Counted from the first letter of the stretch, positions 1 to 28,141 are shown. The stretch: 64,000 nucleotides of DNA from Atrina japonica (GCA_030159075.1 BROG01000807.1:186001-250000), one strand, 5' to 3'. The notes: generated by a model not told the origin, from the letters alone. Numbers and translations: made by a program.

Positions 1-770
1 CTTGTTTTAGTTTATATATTGTGTCCATCAGTACTGTGGTATTCTGGGGATGCCCAACAGCACCAAATAGCTTTTCTCCTTGTATTCCTACTGGCATGGT
101 GATATGCTGGTAATTATTGCAACTTCACACACCCACTGAAATTCAAAGACAAATATGTGTAGTTATAGGTATGTAAAGTTAGTTTGACAAGTGATGAATT
201 GACAGTTGACGAAAAGTTGTGAAGTGAGTTTGACTAGTGAGGAAAAGTTGCGAAGTGAGTTTGACGAGTGACGAAATTTTTTTCTAAGTATAAAGATTAT
301 TATTTATTTTTTGTTTAAGAAACTGTCTCTAGACATTTAAAAAATAAATCGGGGCTTTCTTTCAAAATTTGAAGTCAGAGGTCCCTCATGGGGACTTCAT
401 CAATTTGTTCAAGCAGGATACTATTAGACATTTCCAACACTATACATTATACAGTAACAAAGTGTTGATGGATACTTTCAGTGATGTATAATAAATAAAA
501 TAATTTTGTGTCTTGAAATGAAACTTTCAATGCAGAAATGTATGACAGGCCATTTGGGTTACAAACTTTTAATGTGATAAAACATACTTTTTGCAAGTAG
601 TGACTTTGAATGTGAAAGACGTTTTTGCATGCAAAAACCATTTCATAGCATAAGTTTTGCTTGCATGTAAGTCGTTATCAAACACTTGCATGCAAGTTTG
701 TATTGTGACCAAGAGGAAACAGATAATCAGAACTTTTCTTACATCATAAGAGAACAATCAGAAATGTCCT
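1..770. other. Upstream intergenic sequence
   Basis: No gene is recognised. At 178-278 there is a short decayed tandem repeat of about 36 bp around gaagtgagtttgac. At 625-695 several copies of the palindrome TTGCATGCAA occur close together. The rest is AT-rich and featureless. Confidence 0.4.
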
Positions 771-917
771 GGGCCCGGCACCATAAAATTTGAGAATTTA
801 CTCAAGTCTGAGAATTTTCTCAACTTTGCCTCCTCAGCCAATCAGATTAAATGATTAACCAAAGTTGAGTAAAATGTTTAGACTTAAGTAATTCTTAAGT
901 TTTATGGTGCCAGGCCC
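771..917. mobile_element. 147-bp MITE-like inverted-repeat element
   Basis: The two ends are imperfect inverted repeats of about 28 bp. The left starts GGGCCCGGCACCATAAAA and the right, reverse-complemented, starts GGGCCTGGCACCATAAAA. Internal segments also pair (gagaatttactcaa, ttgagtaaaa). No clear target duplication is seen, and no coding capacity. A miniature non-autonomous DNA transposon is the simplest reading. Confidence 0.55.
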
Positions 918-1016
918 AAAAGAGGATAAGAAGTTAAAGTTGTATTAAACATATTTACTAAACGAAATAAAAAAAAATCTGATAATCTAGATACATATGC
1001 TGGGGGTATCTTCACA

Positions 1017-1858
1017 CAGGGTTTTCCCTGGGATTTTCAAATGAGGAGTCCATGGACTCCCACAACTACAAAATTAGGAGTCCATTTTGTAATTTAGGAG
1101 TCCATTTGCAGTCCACTTCAATTCAATCAGAATTAATGTGCACTTTTGTTGATAATTACAGACATCCCTATAAACCTATAAACATGAAATTAAATAAAAT
1201 ATAGTTGTTGTAACTATATTGGAAATCATATGGAAATTTTATATCCAAAATCTATAAACTGTAATACAATTACATGTTTTTAGAAATATAGATGCAAAGT
1301 TACTAAATACATGTAGCCTACTAATTGATGCCTCAAATTTATTATTTGAAAATTATATCTACTTTATCCATTTCAAGTATTAAAGTACTTGATCATATGT
1401 AAGATTTACATAAACATTTGTGAAATAAATCATTTTATATAACCATCATTAGTACTTTCATTATTTTTTTTAATTTCCATAATGCAAATGTAAGTCGGGT
1501 TTGGTATCCCTTTTTTAATTTATACTTCCGGAAGTACCATAAAGTGATGATCGATGTTGTCTTGTTGATTCTAGATCTATATTAGAGGTAAAGATTTTCC
1601 TGTTTTATTGTAAATAAAATGATGAATTCAGTTTCTTGGTTTTCTTGAGGAATTGCACTAGAACATAAGATTAAAAATGGACATAAAAAAAGAAGCAAAC
1701 TGGTAGAAATAGGTCACATGCTTGGTTTATTTCCCAAACGATCTTGAAAGACATCAAGTATTTAATGCGTCCACTAGGACGCAATAGATCTTATTTAAGG
1801 CGTCATTTAGAATTTTTACGCATAAATACGCTGAATTATCGCATCAGGGAAAACCCTG
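1017..1858. mobile_element. Non-autonomous DNA transposon with CAGGGTTTTCCCTG ends
   Basis: A perfect 14-bp terminal inverted repeat, CAGGGTTTTCCCTG at 1017-1030 and its reverse complement at 1845-1858, is flanked directly on both sides by TTCACA (1011-1016 and 1859-1864). The 842-bp interior is AT-rich with no open frame of note. The CAGGG start resembles hAT-type ends, but a 6-bp duplication is shorter than the usual 8, so the superfamily is uncertain. Confidence 0.65.
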
Positions 1859-3119
1859 TTCACATGTAAGATGTAAAATGTCAACGATGTTTAGTACTTA
1901 AAAACGTGACCAAATAACTGTGTGTTTTAATCTTGGAGATGCCATTTCCTGAACTGAAAAAAATGTTATGTCCAATTCAGTCACTGATATTTACCAAACT
2001 AAACATTATTTTTAACCGAGCAATTATGGGAGTAAAGATACATATATATTTAGAATGTTAAAATATATGGAAATTAATAGACTATGTCATATTTAGTGCA
2101 CAAACTTTTGTTGTGATGAAATTGTGTCACAATATTGGGTGTCATTTCATTACATATTAAATGAAATGAGGCCTCTGATTGGTTAATTTCATCACATAAG
2201 TTAATATTGTAATTTTCCACAGCCAACATCAATTAATTATCAAAATGAAAAACACGCACAGAATCGAAGATTTTTATTATTATCATTATTTTTTGAAAAT
2301 CATATTTATTCAGTCATTATCATAAATATTGCAGTGAAGAGTCCCTTTAAAACTTAAATTTCTATGGTTTCCATTATCGAATATTCTAAATATTTAATAT
2401 AGAAAATGTAGAAAAAATTGTTAAGTGCTAGTTGGAAAAGAAATTACTGACACTAAGTACAGATACATTCAAGTTAGTAACTTGCCAATCCCATTTTCTG
2501 GCCTGAAATGTTTACAGAATTCTACCAAATGTTTTAAATAAAATTGCATTTAAATTTATGTTCTTTTTTAGCTATTTTCTATTGCATTAGATATTTTCAA
2601 GACCATTTTATTGTTCATAATAATTTTTTATATTTATCAGTGATATAAGCGGCAACTAGTGGTTGTGATTTGCACGCACATGTACATGTCAAACAGTGTC
2701 ATACTCATTACCTCTTTCTTTTCGGGTTAAGTTACGATTGTTATCATTTTTATTTTGTATTTTTCTCAGTGTAATTGGGGTGGTAAACATTATTTTCTGA
2801 TAATGAGACAAGTAATCAATCGCAGCAAAAGTAAGTGGCCCGATATCGTTAGTACTTTGTCTGCCATATAAACACGTGGCGAAGTCTTCCATAGGAATCA
2901 ATTATCATCATGGATGTTGATAAGGGTAACACAAAAGACAGGATGATTTGCAGGTATGTTTAATTTGGCGTGACGAATAGCAGTTCACCTATTGGCTATT
3001 GTATACACATCGGCACCATAGGCATAAGACTGGTACTGTCAAAACAACATACAGGTGTGAAACAAACTCTAAGATTAATTGAACACAGGCAGATCGGAAA
3101 TGCATATTTGTAGGGAATT

Positions 3120-3330
3120 ATCATTTTCAAAAATTATAAAAAAAAGATTCAGCTTCAAATTTTCATTTGCCAATGATTTTCGCCAGAATAGAATTTCATT
3201 CGCCAATTTTTTAAAGATGCCAATGTGGCGAACACTGTAATGAGATTCACTAATATTCCTGTTTCACGTCTTAAAAAGATTTTTTGCATCAGAGATGCAG
3301 AAATCATGCATAAGGGAAAACCCTGTAGAG
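3120..3330. mobile_element. Fragment sharing the end of the 1017-1858 element
   Basis: Near 3296-3326 the sequence has gcatcagag... followed by aagggaaaaccctg, close to the right end gcatcagggaaaaccctg of the element at 1017-1858. The preceding bases (ttcgccagaatag, ttcgccaattt) look like a decayed relative. No left end was found. Confidence 0.3.
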
Positions 3331-3410
3331 CTTGCGTTACTTCGGACATGCCAAAGTGCTATGCAAGTCAAAAGTGTCTGATCGTGTTACCTTTAATTCT
3401 AACGAATTCT

Positions 3411-3663
3411 AGTAATTTCGGCACCAAGTATTTTCAGCACGAAGTAATTTCGGCACTTGTACAAGTAACTTCTGCACTTAACTTTTGGGCATGCAGGTAT
3501 TTTTGGCATATGAACAGGTAATATCAGCAGCTAATATCGATTAAAATAAATGAATATCTCATGATAAATTTTAATTCTTAAAATTTAGTTTCAATACATG
3601 TTTTTGAAAGTGCCGAAAATACTTGTTTACAAGTGCCGAAGTTACTCAGTGCCGAAATTACCT
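3411..3663. mobile_element. Inverted-repeat element built on the motif TAATTTCGGCAC
   Basis: The left end AGTAATTTCGGCAC (3411) is mirrored by GTGCCGAAATTACCT at the right end (3649-3663). The TCGGCAC/GTGCCGA motif is repeated two to three times in each arm around a spacer of about 110 bp. It looks like a small fold-back element just upstream of PDCD6. Confidence 0.5.
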
Positions 3664-3839
3664 GATACCATTCTAACATTATTGGAGTACACGTAGCCCA
3701 ATAGTAATACAATTACAAGTCTAATCATGAAAATATAGTAACACTTAACATGACACTATACGATTGACTGTATGCAATGACAAAATTTTCTTCTAATATG
3801 TTAAACGTACCATCAATTCAAATAATTCGACAAGTAATG

Positions 3840-4075
3840 TGAATGTGAAAAAGGAACAAATTTTCTTATTCTCTACCGTTGGCGTCCATGTTGTTTACAT
3901 GCAAATGCTAAGCACCGGGCTGTTTCGGATTTCTCCCCTTATTTCACGTTAAAAAACTTTCATTTGTTCCGAAAGGAAACATCCGTTTCTAGATCTTGTG
4001 TGGGTTTAAACCTATTGATGCAACACCATACCTGAAATGCATGAAATTGACGCAGATTGATTTAGTTTAACGAGA
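3840..4075 (+). promoter_or_regulatory. Probable PDCD6 5' UTR and proximal promoter
   Basis: This is the sequence just before the start codon. It is less repetitive than the flanks and includes an octamer-like ATGCAAAT near 3900 and a small GC-richer patch (caccgggctg). No TATA box is obvious at a suitable place. The transcription start is unknown. The start codon context AGAATGG is strong. Confidence 0.3.
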
Positions 4076-19001
<14,926 letters not shown>

Positions 19002-21490
19002 CTGCTGACTTTCTGTTGCCTATATCTACATAATTTTTTATAGCTATTTATATTTATACACAGCAAATTAACACTTCTCAGTTAATTTTTTTTTTATTTT
19101 TTGTCTTTAACAATGTCTGGGGAAATAGTCTTCCTGGCTGCATCAACATGGGCTAACTTGCTAAGTGAAATCTTCTGTGTTGTTATGTAGAGACAAGTAT
19201 AAAATAATATACAAGTGACTATACATCAGAAGTTGAGAGTTATGGCTGAAAAAACTACACCCAAAGCTTGCTAGCACGAATAATAATGGCTGTGAATATA
19301 CAAAAATGTATGACAGGAGTCCTATAGGATTGCATACTAAATATCAAGTACACACTTGAACTGAAATTTAATATTTTGTGCTAAGTGGTATTTCATCATA
19401 TGAAGTTTTTGTTTTTGCTTGGAATCAGTGGATTTTTACAATATTTCTACAGCCGTGAGTGTACAATTACTGGTAACTTCATGTAAACAATAATGCAGTA
19501 TTCACTAAACTGGATGATTTATGGTAATTATGCAGTAAAATTACAATACAAAATTGTGAAAATACACCATAGGAAGATAGCTACAGACCAAACACTCGTC
19601 TCAATAATGCAATCTGATATAGATTATTTAACTATAAAAGATGTATAAAAATCATTTTCTCTCTGTGTGTTGAACATATAGTTTTGTTTTCTATCATCAT
19701 TATTTAGAAATGTATACTTCCTTAGAATACAGTAATAAACATGAAATTTACAATATTGATAAACTGTGTCAGAATAAAATTTAATGTCCTCCAAAGGGAA
19801 ATATCAGTATGCGAAATAACAGAAAAACACTAAAATTTCACAAATTTTTGACCACTTGGCCTTTATCAAGTGAAAGACAACAATATGTTTATCAGTTACA
19901 TAGTATTAAATCTGCACAATACAAAGCTCCAGTGCAAATGTTTATCGATGTTTACCGATTACATCATGAGCAATGACATCATACAGTTAACAACACCTGC
20001 ATATTACCGCGTACATTAGAAGACCTATATAAGTATACATTTACCAGATATTTTGCCAATGGATTATCAAACAATAGAAAACTTAAAAGAAATTATATGT
20101 CACATATAATGTAATGGACATATGTATATGTTTAATAACATATATGAATTTTTTTTCTGTTTAAATTTCAAGGAAACTGAAGGAATCAATCAATGTGTGT
20201 ACTAAACTGCATTCTATAGAGAAAATATATTCAGTATAGCTTTCAGACTTTGTTTATGATGAATCATAAAAATATCAAGGTCAGGTCACACTTAAAAGTT
20301 ACAATGTCTGTTATCTCTCTCGGGTTAATAAAACTTTTACTACAAAAACTAACAGTATTGTTAGTCTCATAGCATAATTGCCCAAGTCATATTATTTCTT
20401 TATTTTCTAAAATCATGAACAAAAAATGAGGCAATTACGATATAAGGCTGAGGATATTCTACTCCCTGTATATGTATTCTAATTATGATATTCAATAAAA
20501 TCAGATTTAGCACCTGTTAATGGTCAATGTGACATTTTTATCAGGTCAAGGTCAAGTGTCATGTTCCAATTTCATGTCGGTTGTTATTCATAGCAGACAG
20601 AGGAGCTCTGTGAAATTTCCCCTAGACCAAGATACACCTGGAATTTCAGATAATGATTTACATGGTTTACATGTAAAACTAACTTCACTTAAAGGTTACA
20701 TTTGACCTGTATTTATCCTGTTTAACACTAAAGACCACTATAGACTGGTCTAAAATAATAGAATAGAGTATGTATTTGAATATTTAGGGGTGTTTAGATA
20801 TTGTTTGGATATTCTATTTGATATAGGTAATCATTGTGAATAGTAACACTGATAAATATAGATAATATTAATACCAGGGTAATCCAGATTTGTATAATGT
20901 GGATATCTATCATAATCCAGATTTGTATGATATGGATATCTATCATAATCCATATCCATACCATTATGTATGGTACAGATTTCTTTCATACATCCCCTTA
21001 CATTGTGTGTATTTCATCTTATGTTAACTGTATTTTTACCTGTCAGTGTCATGTGTATAATCTAACAATATATAAAATGTTTCAGTGAAAATATCCACAC
21101 AGTTCCTAATCTTACTTCATCTTCATAATTTGATTTACTTTGAAATATGTGCAAACTTTTGTCAAAGAGTACCATAGTAAGTAAATCAGAGGTGTCCTAA
21201 TGGACACATTGTGTAGAACAAAGACCCTCTACCTCTTCGTAGCTATTTTCATACTTTTTCATAAATTTAGCAATAGTGTAATATTCCTGTAGAAAAATTT
21301 CAATAAATTCTGAATTGATAAAAAAAGTTCATCTTTTTTTAAAAAATGAAGTTAACTTGATACAGTTGTTGTTTTTCTCAACAATACTTTCTTTGTTTGA
21401 CAGATATCAGAGTGATGTTAAAATTCAATCATAATTAACATTTTGGTTTGTCATGAAGCCATGTTATTTGGTGTTCAAAAGGTATGACCT
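19002..21490. other. PDCD6 3' UTR and downstream flank
   Basis: AT-rich sequence with several AATAAA signals. A 36-bp unit (atccagatttgtat...gatatctatcata) is duplicated near 20882-20950. No further gene is recognised. Confidence 0.5.
19734..19739 (+). terminator. Candidate PDCD6 polyadenylation signal
   Basis: AATAAA about 730 bases after the stop, with another at 19773-19778. Several more occur to 20.5 kb, so the true 3' end cannot be fixed from sequence alone. Confidence 0.35.
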
Positions 21491-21493
21491 AGG

Positions 21494-22595
21494 CCAAATC
21501 ATAGTGTGTAGATCTAGTGTGGCCTATGAAGGGGCTCTCACTGATCATCAAGATCAAATCATAGTGTGTACATCTTGAGTAGCCTATAAAGGGATTCTCA
21601 CTGATTGTTGGGTTCAAATCATAGCATGTAGATCTAGTGTGGCCTATGAAGGGGCTCTCACTGATCATCAAGATCAAATCATAGTGTGTACATCTTGAGT
21701 AGCCTGTAAAGGGATTCTCACTGATTGTTGGGTTCAAATCATAGCGTGTAGATCTAGTGTGGCCTATGAAGGGGCTCTCACTGATCATCAAGATCAAATC
21801 ATAGTGTGTACATCTTGAGTAGCCTATAAAGGGATTCTCACTGATTGTTGGGTTCAAATCATAGCGTGTAGATCTAGTGTGGCCTATGAAGGGGCTCTCA
21901 CTGATCATCAAGATCAAATCATAGTGTGGACATCTTGAGTAGCCTGTAAAGGGATTCTCACTGATTGTTGGGTTCAAATCATAGCGTGTAGATCTAGTGT
22001 GGCCTATGAAGGGGCTCTCACTGATCATCAAGATCAAATCATAGTGTGGACATCTTGAGTAGCCTATAAAGGGATTCTCACTGATTGTTGGGTTCAAACC
22101 ATAGCGTGTAGATCTAGTGTGGCCTATGAAGGGGCTCTCACTGATCATCAAGATCAAATCATATAGTGTGTAGATCTAGTGTAGCCTATAAAGGGATTCT
22201 CAATGATTGTTGGGTTCAAATCATAGTGTATAAAATTAGAGTAGCCTATAAAGGGATTCTCACTGATTGTTGGGTTCAAATCATAGTGTGTAGATCTAGA
22301 GTAGCCTATAAAGGGATTCTCACTGATTGTTGGGTTCAAATCATAGCATGTAGATCTAATGTGGCTTATAAAGGGGCTTTAGCTGATTTTGGGCTAAATC
22401 ATAGTGTGATTGTCAGAGTCTGGTCATAGTGTGTAGATCTAGTGTAACCTATAAAGGGACTCTCACTGATTGTCTGAGTCAAATCACAGCATGTAGATCT
22501 ATTGTAGCCCATACAGGGACTTTCACTGATTGTTGGGTTCAAATCATAGCCTGTAGATCTAGTGTAGCTTATAAAAGGGCTCTCACTAATTGTCT
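21494..22595. repeat. 60-bp tandem array with 120-bp higher-order unit
   Basis: About 18 copies of a 60-bp unit (aaatcatagtgtgtagatct, aaagggattctcactgattg). In the first 11 copies two variants alternate strictly, one with atgaaggggctctcactgatc and the other with ataaagggattctcactgat, making a 120-bp unit. The last copies are more diverged. The 222-residue open frame on the other strand is a by-product of the 60-bp period being divisible by three. Confidence 0.93.
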
Positions 22596-22789
22596 TGGAA
22601 CTTGGTGTTTATTTTGAATCTAGGTGAGCAATACAGACTCGGGTTAGACTCTTGTTTTCCACCACAGTTGAAATATAAAAGAAAATTGCAAGCACACAGG
22701 GATGTCTTTTTATAAGGAAAAATGACATATGATACAAAACTTAGATAGAAACCTATAATGAGACAGTAATCATGTCGGGATTGGCGAAC

Positions 22790-22812
22790 GCCAGTAAGTA
22801 AGTAAGTAAGTA
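22790..22812. repeat. (TAAG)n microsatellite
   Basis: About five copies of AGTA/TAAG, in a short segment where atgtcgggatt is present on both sides. Confidence 0.75.
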
Positions 22813-23149
22813 TGTCGGGATTTTCCAGTCTATGTTTTACATAATTCTGTCATTGTGTCAAAATTTCTAATATTATCGATACATTTGAGATATCCAGAAA
22901 GAAACAAATTTTTACAAAAATGCCAAATTTGACAAATCCTGTCATTTCCAGTATATATGAGATAAATATACACTTTGTTAACCTAATAAAAACTACCAGC
23001 TGCAGGTACATTGTACATGTATGCTTATGATAGAGTAAATTCACTTGGAATATTTTTTTTCTTGATCATTTTTTAAGAGGGGTCCCAGAGAAATCTGGCA
23101 GACAATCGGCAATATCTGCAGTGGACAATTAATATTTCATTCCTACCAA

Positions 23150-25740
23150 ATTTTGTGCAAATCCATCAAACAGTTCTGGAGAAGTCAAAATGCATCAGAT
23201 CACCCCTTCTCCTTTTACTCCATAAAATTTATGCATTTAAAGCCTCTTTTATACACATTTGCTTACATTACAAGAATTTTGGCCGTGTGAGTACTGTGAC
23301 ATTGAATTTGTTTATATGACCATAGTTCAAGGTCAGTACACCCCCTTTGGTCATGGAAAAAATTGTGTGAAATACCATCTTCCTCCATGGTTACAAATAT
23401 CTATGTCCCAGACAAAGATTCTAGTCATATGAGCACTTTGACCTTAATTTAAGATACTGACACCCTTGGGCCATGAACAACAATTGTATAAAATAATATT
23501 CGAGGTAATTTTAAGAAGTCATTTCAAGGACAAGAATTTTGACCATGTGTGCACTGTAAACCTGACCTTATAGACATGACCTTGGTACAAGGTGATCCCA
23601 AATAGGCCTACCCCTCCCCCAATATTATTGAGGATAATTTAACATTATCTAATAACTTCAATCAGCAACTTATATCACTGAAAATCATTTTCATCAAATT
23701 TATCAAGTCTTTCAGTGGAGATTGAGTCCCCATGTTTACAGACTGCATTTCATATTAAAAGAAACTTCTCTGCATTGGCATAGGTTAATGGAACTGTTAA
23801 AATTTGTGGCATTTCATGTTACCATACAAGTGATAAATTCTTGACTGCAATAAAATTAAAAAAAAAAACTCCGAAATTTTACCAATTTTTGTACATATTG
23901 ATCTCATCATGTTTAGTCAAACTTAAGTCACTATCTTTCAGAAGTAGTGGTTTCTAGATTATTATCTTAATTTTAAAGGCACTATACTATAGAATTATGT
24001 AGGATTATACAACTGGTAGCATTGTTATCTTGTATTGCTAAAATATTTATGGTTAAAGTTATACCAGTGGTAAAGTATTGTTGTATAATCTTCATCTAGT
24101 TAAATATTTAGTGCTAGAGTTTTAATAGTTGTAAAATCTTTATCTTGTATTGCCAAATATTTATGGCTAGGGTAACACCAGTGGTAAAGTCTTCATCTGG
24201 TATAATATTTATGGCTAGGGTTACACCAGTGGTAAAGTCTTCATCTGGTAAAATATTTATGGCTAGGGTTATGTCTACTAAAACAAAAAATCCTGAAATG
24301 AATCAAACAAAGATCAGGAAAACAAACTGCTTTATCCGTTTGCAATATCTTGAGTTTTTGCCTCAAATCTTCACCAAATTTGGAGTATACTGTTTTATCA
24401 ATACGATCTAAACTGAGTTCCATTATGACTAAGCTTTGGCAATATTTACCAGAGTAATCTAAGTCAGTGTTGCATGCAACATTTGTCCCCTGCTGTAATC
24501 ACAATTTTGAAGTAGTCAAGGCTTTGATTATTGCAACATTGACCTGGATATTTGAACTAGATACTCCATATATATTTCCATTAAAAGATCTCTTGATGAA
24601 ATATGTTCATATCAAATTGCAATCAAATTTGTTACTGTAAATCCGGAAATTTTCATGAGATTATATTTTCACAATTTCGAATGCCCCTCACTTAATACAT
24701 CATTACAAGATCATTTTATTTTCACCAGCTAGAGCTCTTGCAAAATTACATGTAAATAAAATACCAGATTTACAGTAGTCCATATTAAAATGCCATACAC
24801 AATCCCACACTAGATTACTTCATAAGGTAACATAGAATCAAGTTTCATTCATATCTGGCATCTGTAACTTAAGTCATCATCTGGAAACCAAAATATATCT
24901 ATGTCTATTTTGAACAGCAGTGACCTTCATAAATAATCAGTTGACCTCAAACACAATCCCACTAGATAACCTCATAAGCTAACATTGTGTCCTTTACTTA
25001 TTTTTAATTTGTAATAAATTAAAAATGAGTACAGGACAACATTAATATTGTCCTGTACTCATTTTTAATTTATTACAAATGAAAAATGAGTAGAGGACAA
25101 TTGTATGAAATTTCATACATATATAATGTTCCTTATTCAAGTTATCACCTGAAAAGTAAACTTTATAAAACTGCCTATTTTCAGCAATTGACCTTCATAT
25201 TTAAACTCTTGTCCCAAATGCAATATACATGTATGTCTATAAATTTTTAGCAACCATGACCTTCTTGCTTTACCTTTTGACTTCATAGACAATCCCACAC
25301 TAAACCCCTTCATAATCTACTATAGTGTCATTTTTCATTCGTATCTGACATACCAGTCAAATTATCATCTGGAAACCAAATATAACCATAAATATCAATT
25401 TTTAGCAATGATGACCTTCATAGTTGACCTTTTGACCTCATAGAAAATCCAACACTTCAGCCTTCCAAAATCTTATATAGTAGTATCAAGCTTCATTGAT
25501 ATCTGGTATCTGTAAGTCATGATCTGGGAACCAAAACTTAGCAATACATATCAATTTTAATAACAGTGTGACCCTCATACATGTAGTTGACCTTTTGACC
25601 CCATACCCTATCCCTCTTTAGATTTCCTCATATGCTAACATGATTTCAAGTTTCATTAAGATATGACACCCCTAACTCAAGTTATCATCTGGAATCTACC
25701 TGGACAGACAGACAATGACAAACAATATAGTACCTGTGGT
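23150..25740. repeat. Decayed dispersed and tandem repeats in the intergenic region
   Basis: Phrases recur at roughly 150-220 bp: tgaccttttgacctcatag, caatcccacactaga, tttcattcatatctggcat, atcatctggaaaccaaa. A subregion at 24000-24275 repeats a unit of about 51 bp (atatttatggctagggtta, ccagtggtaaagtcttcatc). It ends near gacagacagacaatgac. Such text is common in molluscan genomes (from memory). No gene was seen. Confidence 0.55.
24987..25104. repeat. Fourfold inverted repeat (cruciform-prone)
   Basis: A 32-bp arm at 25008-25039 is perfectly complementary to 25048-25079 around an 8-nt loop. Each arm is itself paired with a diverged copy outside (24987-25010 and 25077-25102), giving the order A, A', A, A' of a unit containing ATTTTTAATTT and GTCCTGTACTC. 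Confidence 0.8.
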
Positions 25741-26764
25741 TTCACCCAGGGACTAATAATGGGGCTATACAATCTTCAGAAATGTCTTCTGGAGGAATAA
25801 CACAGCATGTTGTTATCAGTGTATTTAAGGCTCACTCAACATATTTCAACCAGTTCAATATTATCATATATACCATATTTAAATATTGATAGTCAGTTTG
25901 ATTTTAATATCAAACAAAAACTGAATACATTGGAGACTTTTTATATAACAAATACAACAAGATAAATATTTTTCAGAAGAATTACTAAATAATATTTGAA
26001 GTAAAACTTAACTTGTTTATAACTTTAAATTGTAAATTTTTAACAAGCAAAAAAGACCTAAATAATGAAACTTACACCACAATTAAATTCAATAAATGTA
26101 CAAGTTATTCCTGTTTCAGATTTATATATTTAGAGTTTGCATTTATCACATTCTGTCCGTGTATATAGATAATATGTAATACAATGTATATTTTGTATCA
26201 ATGTTAAACTTCAAGCTTATGTACCTTATAAGTACAAATTTAGAAGTATGAAAACAAATGTAATAGCACTTCACTCTGGCCAGGGAAAATCTGATTGGCT
26301 AACATAGCCATTTTAAGAATGGCTAACTGGTTAAACTAATCAAAGTTTGTTAACATGGCCAGTTAATCCAATAAGATTTTGGGAGGTTGAGTAACATCCT
26401 TAAACTTCAGAAATAATCCAGTTTACTTATCATGATAATTGTTGACATTGATTTATCATCTTTTTATGTATGTACAATATACTATTGTACCAAAAAGTGA
26501 TGGATTATATAAAAACAAGACATCTACAGTACCATATAGATACATAATACAGTAATTAATTATAAATTCATCAGCTGATCATAAGAATACTTGTTAATCA
26601 GTAATTATTTCAAGGACAACAAGGGTAATCCAAACATTATATATGCTTTTTTTGTTCATAAATCAAAATAATGGTGGAATACAAAAATTAAAAAGACAAA
26701 AAAAAAAAACCCAGAGAAATGAATATAAAACTATAATTTGACGTCCTAGTGGTAAATCAATATG

Positions 26765-27770
26765 ATCTTTCTCCGATATCAGTGGTCCTTTAATACTGAG
26801 GTTTAGATATAATGTGCTAAAGCTTGACATTCTGATATCAGTGGTTCTGTAATACCATAGATGTATGGTGCCGAGAAGTTTGACCTTGTGATATCAGTGG
26901 TCCTGTAATACCACAGATGTATGGTGCCGAGAAGTTTGATATTGTGATATAAGTGGTCCTTTAATATTGCAGTGTTGATATAAGGTACTGAGAAGTTCGA
27001 CCATGTGATATCAGTAGTCCTGTAATATTGAGGTGTAGATATAAGGTGCTGAGAAGTATGACCTTGTGATATCAGTGGTCCTGTAATATTGAGGTGTAGA
27101 TATAAGGTGCTGAGAAGTATGACCTTGTGATATCAGTAGTCCTGTGATATTGAGGTGTAGATATAAGGTGCTGAGAAGTATGACCTTGTGATATCAGTGG
27201 TCCTGTGATATTGAGGTGTAGATATAAGGTGCTGAGAAGTATGACCTTGTGATATCAGTGGTCCTGTGATATTGAGGTGTATATATAAGGTGCTGAGAAG
27301 TTTGATATTGTGATATAAGTGGTCCTTTAATATTGCAGTGTAGATGTAAGGAGCTGAGAAGTTTGACCTTGTGATATCATTGGTCCTTTGATATTGGGGT
27401 TTAGATATAAAATGCTGCTGAGAAGTTTGACCATGTGATATGTAATACTGAGGTATATATAAGCTGCTGAGAAGTTTGACCTTGTGATATCAGTGGTCCT
27501 GTAATATTGAGGTTTATATATAAGCTGCTGTGAAGTTTGATCTTGTGATATCATGGGTTCTTTGATACTGGGGTGTAGATATTAGGTGGTGCTGAGAAGT
27601 TTGACCTTGTGATATCAGTGGTCCTGTAATATTGAGGTGTATATATAATCTGCTGTGAAGTTTGATCTTGTGACATCATGGGTCCTTTGATATTGGGGTG
27701 TAGATATTAGGTGCTGCTGAGAAGTTTGACCTTGTGATAGCAGTGGTCCTTGTAATTGTATAGAGCTCCC
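26765..27770. repeat. 61-bp tandem array
   Basis: About 16 copies of a unit containing TTGTGATATCAGTGGTCCTG, then atattgaggtgtagatataa and ggtgctgagaagt. The central copies (27000-27300) are nearly identical and the edges are more diverged. Confidence 0.92.
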
Positions 27771-28141
27771 TAGAACTTTGACCTACTAAAGATTTATTGA
27801 TCAGTAAAATAGTAGGTCAAGCAACACAAGACAATTTTGGAATTGAATTCAGAATATAAGAAATTTTATAAGAGATTTTTAATCTTAAACACATTAGTGA
27901 TCCTGAACTCAAATAAACAGACATACTTTGTTGGATTACTTGGCAAAGCTACATGATTGTTACATATCAGTGCATGGTAATCAATTTCTGAGCTACCAGT
28001 TTCTGTAATCTTGATAAAAAGAAGTAACTTTTCTTAGGCTATGAAAATATCATAACCATTCATTCTGATCGTCATATATTAGATTGTGCTCTAATTAAAA
28101 AGTGAGTGCTTTTGATGCCTTTCTGTTTCATATGTACAATA

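Noticed and set aside
21489..22157. 222-residue minus-strand open frame with ISESPFIGHTRSTRYDLNP repeats
   Set aside because: The 60-bp repeat period is divisible by three, so it stays open by construction. There are no family hits from memory, and the adjacent strand is also open.
24900..25620. Recurring TGACCTTTTGACC, which looks like a nuclear-receptor direct repeat
   Set aside because: It occurs several times at the same place in a decayed repeat unit, so it is explained by repeat ancestry.
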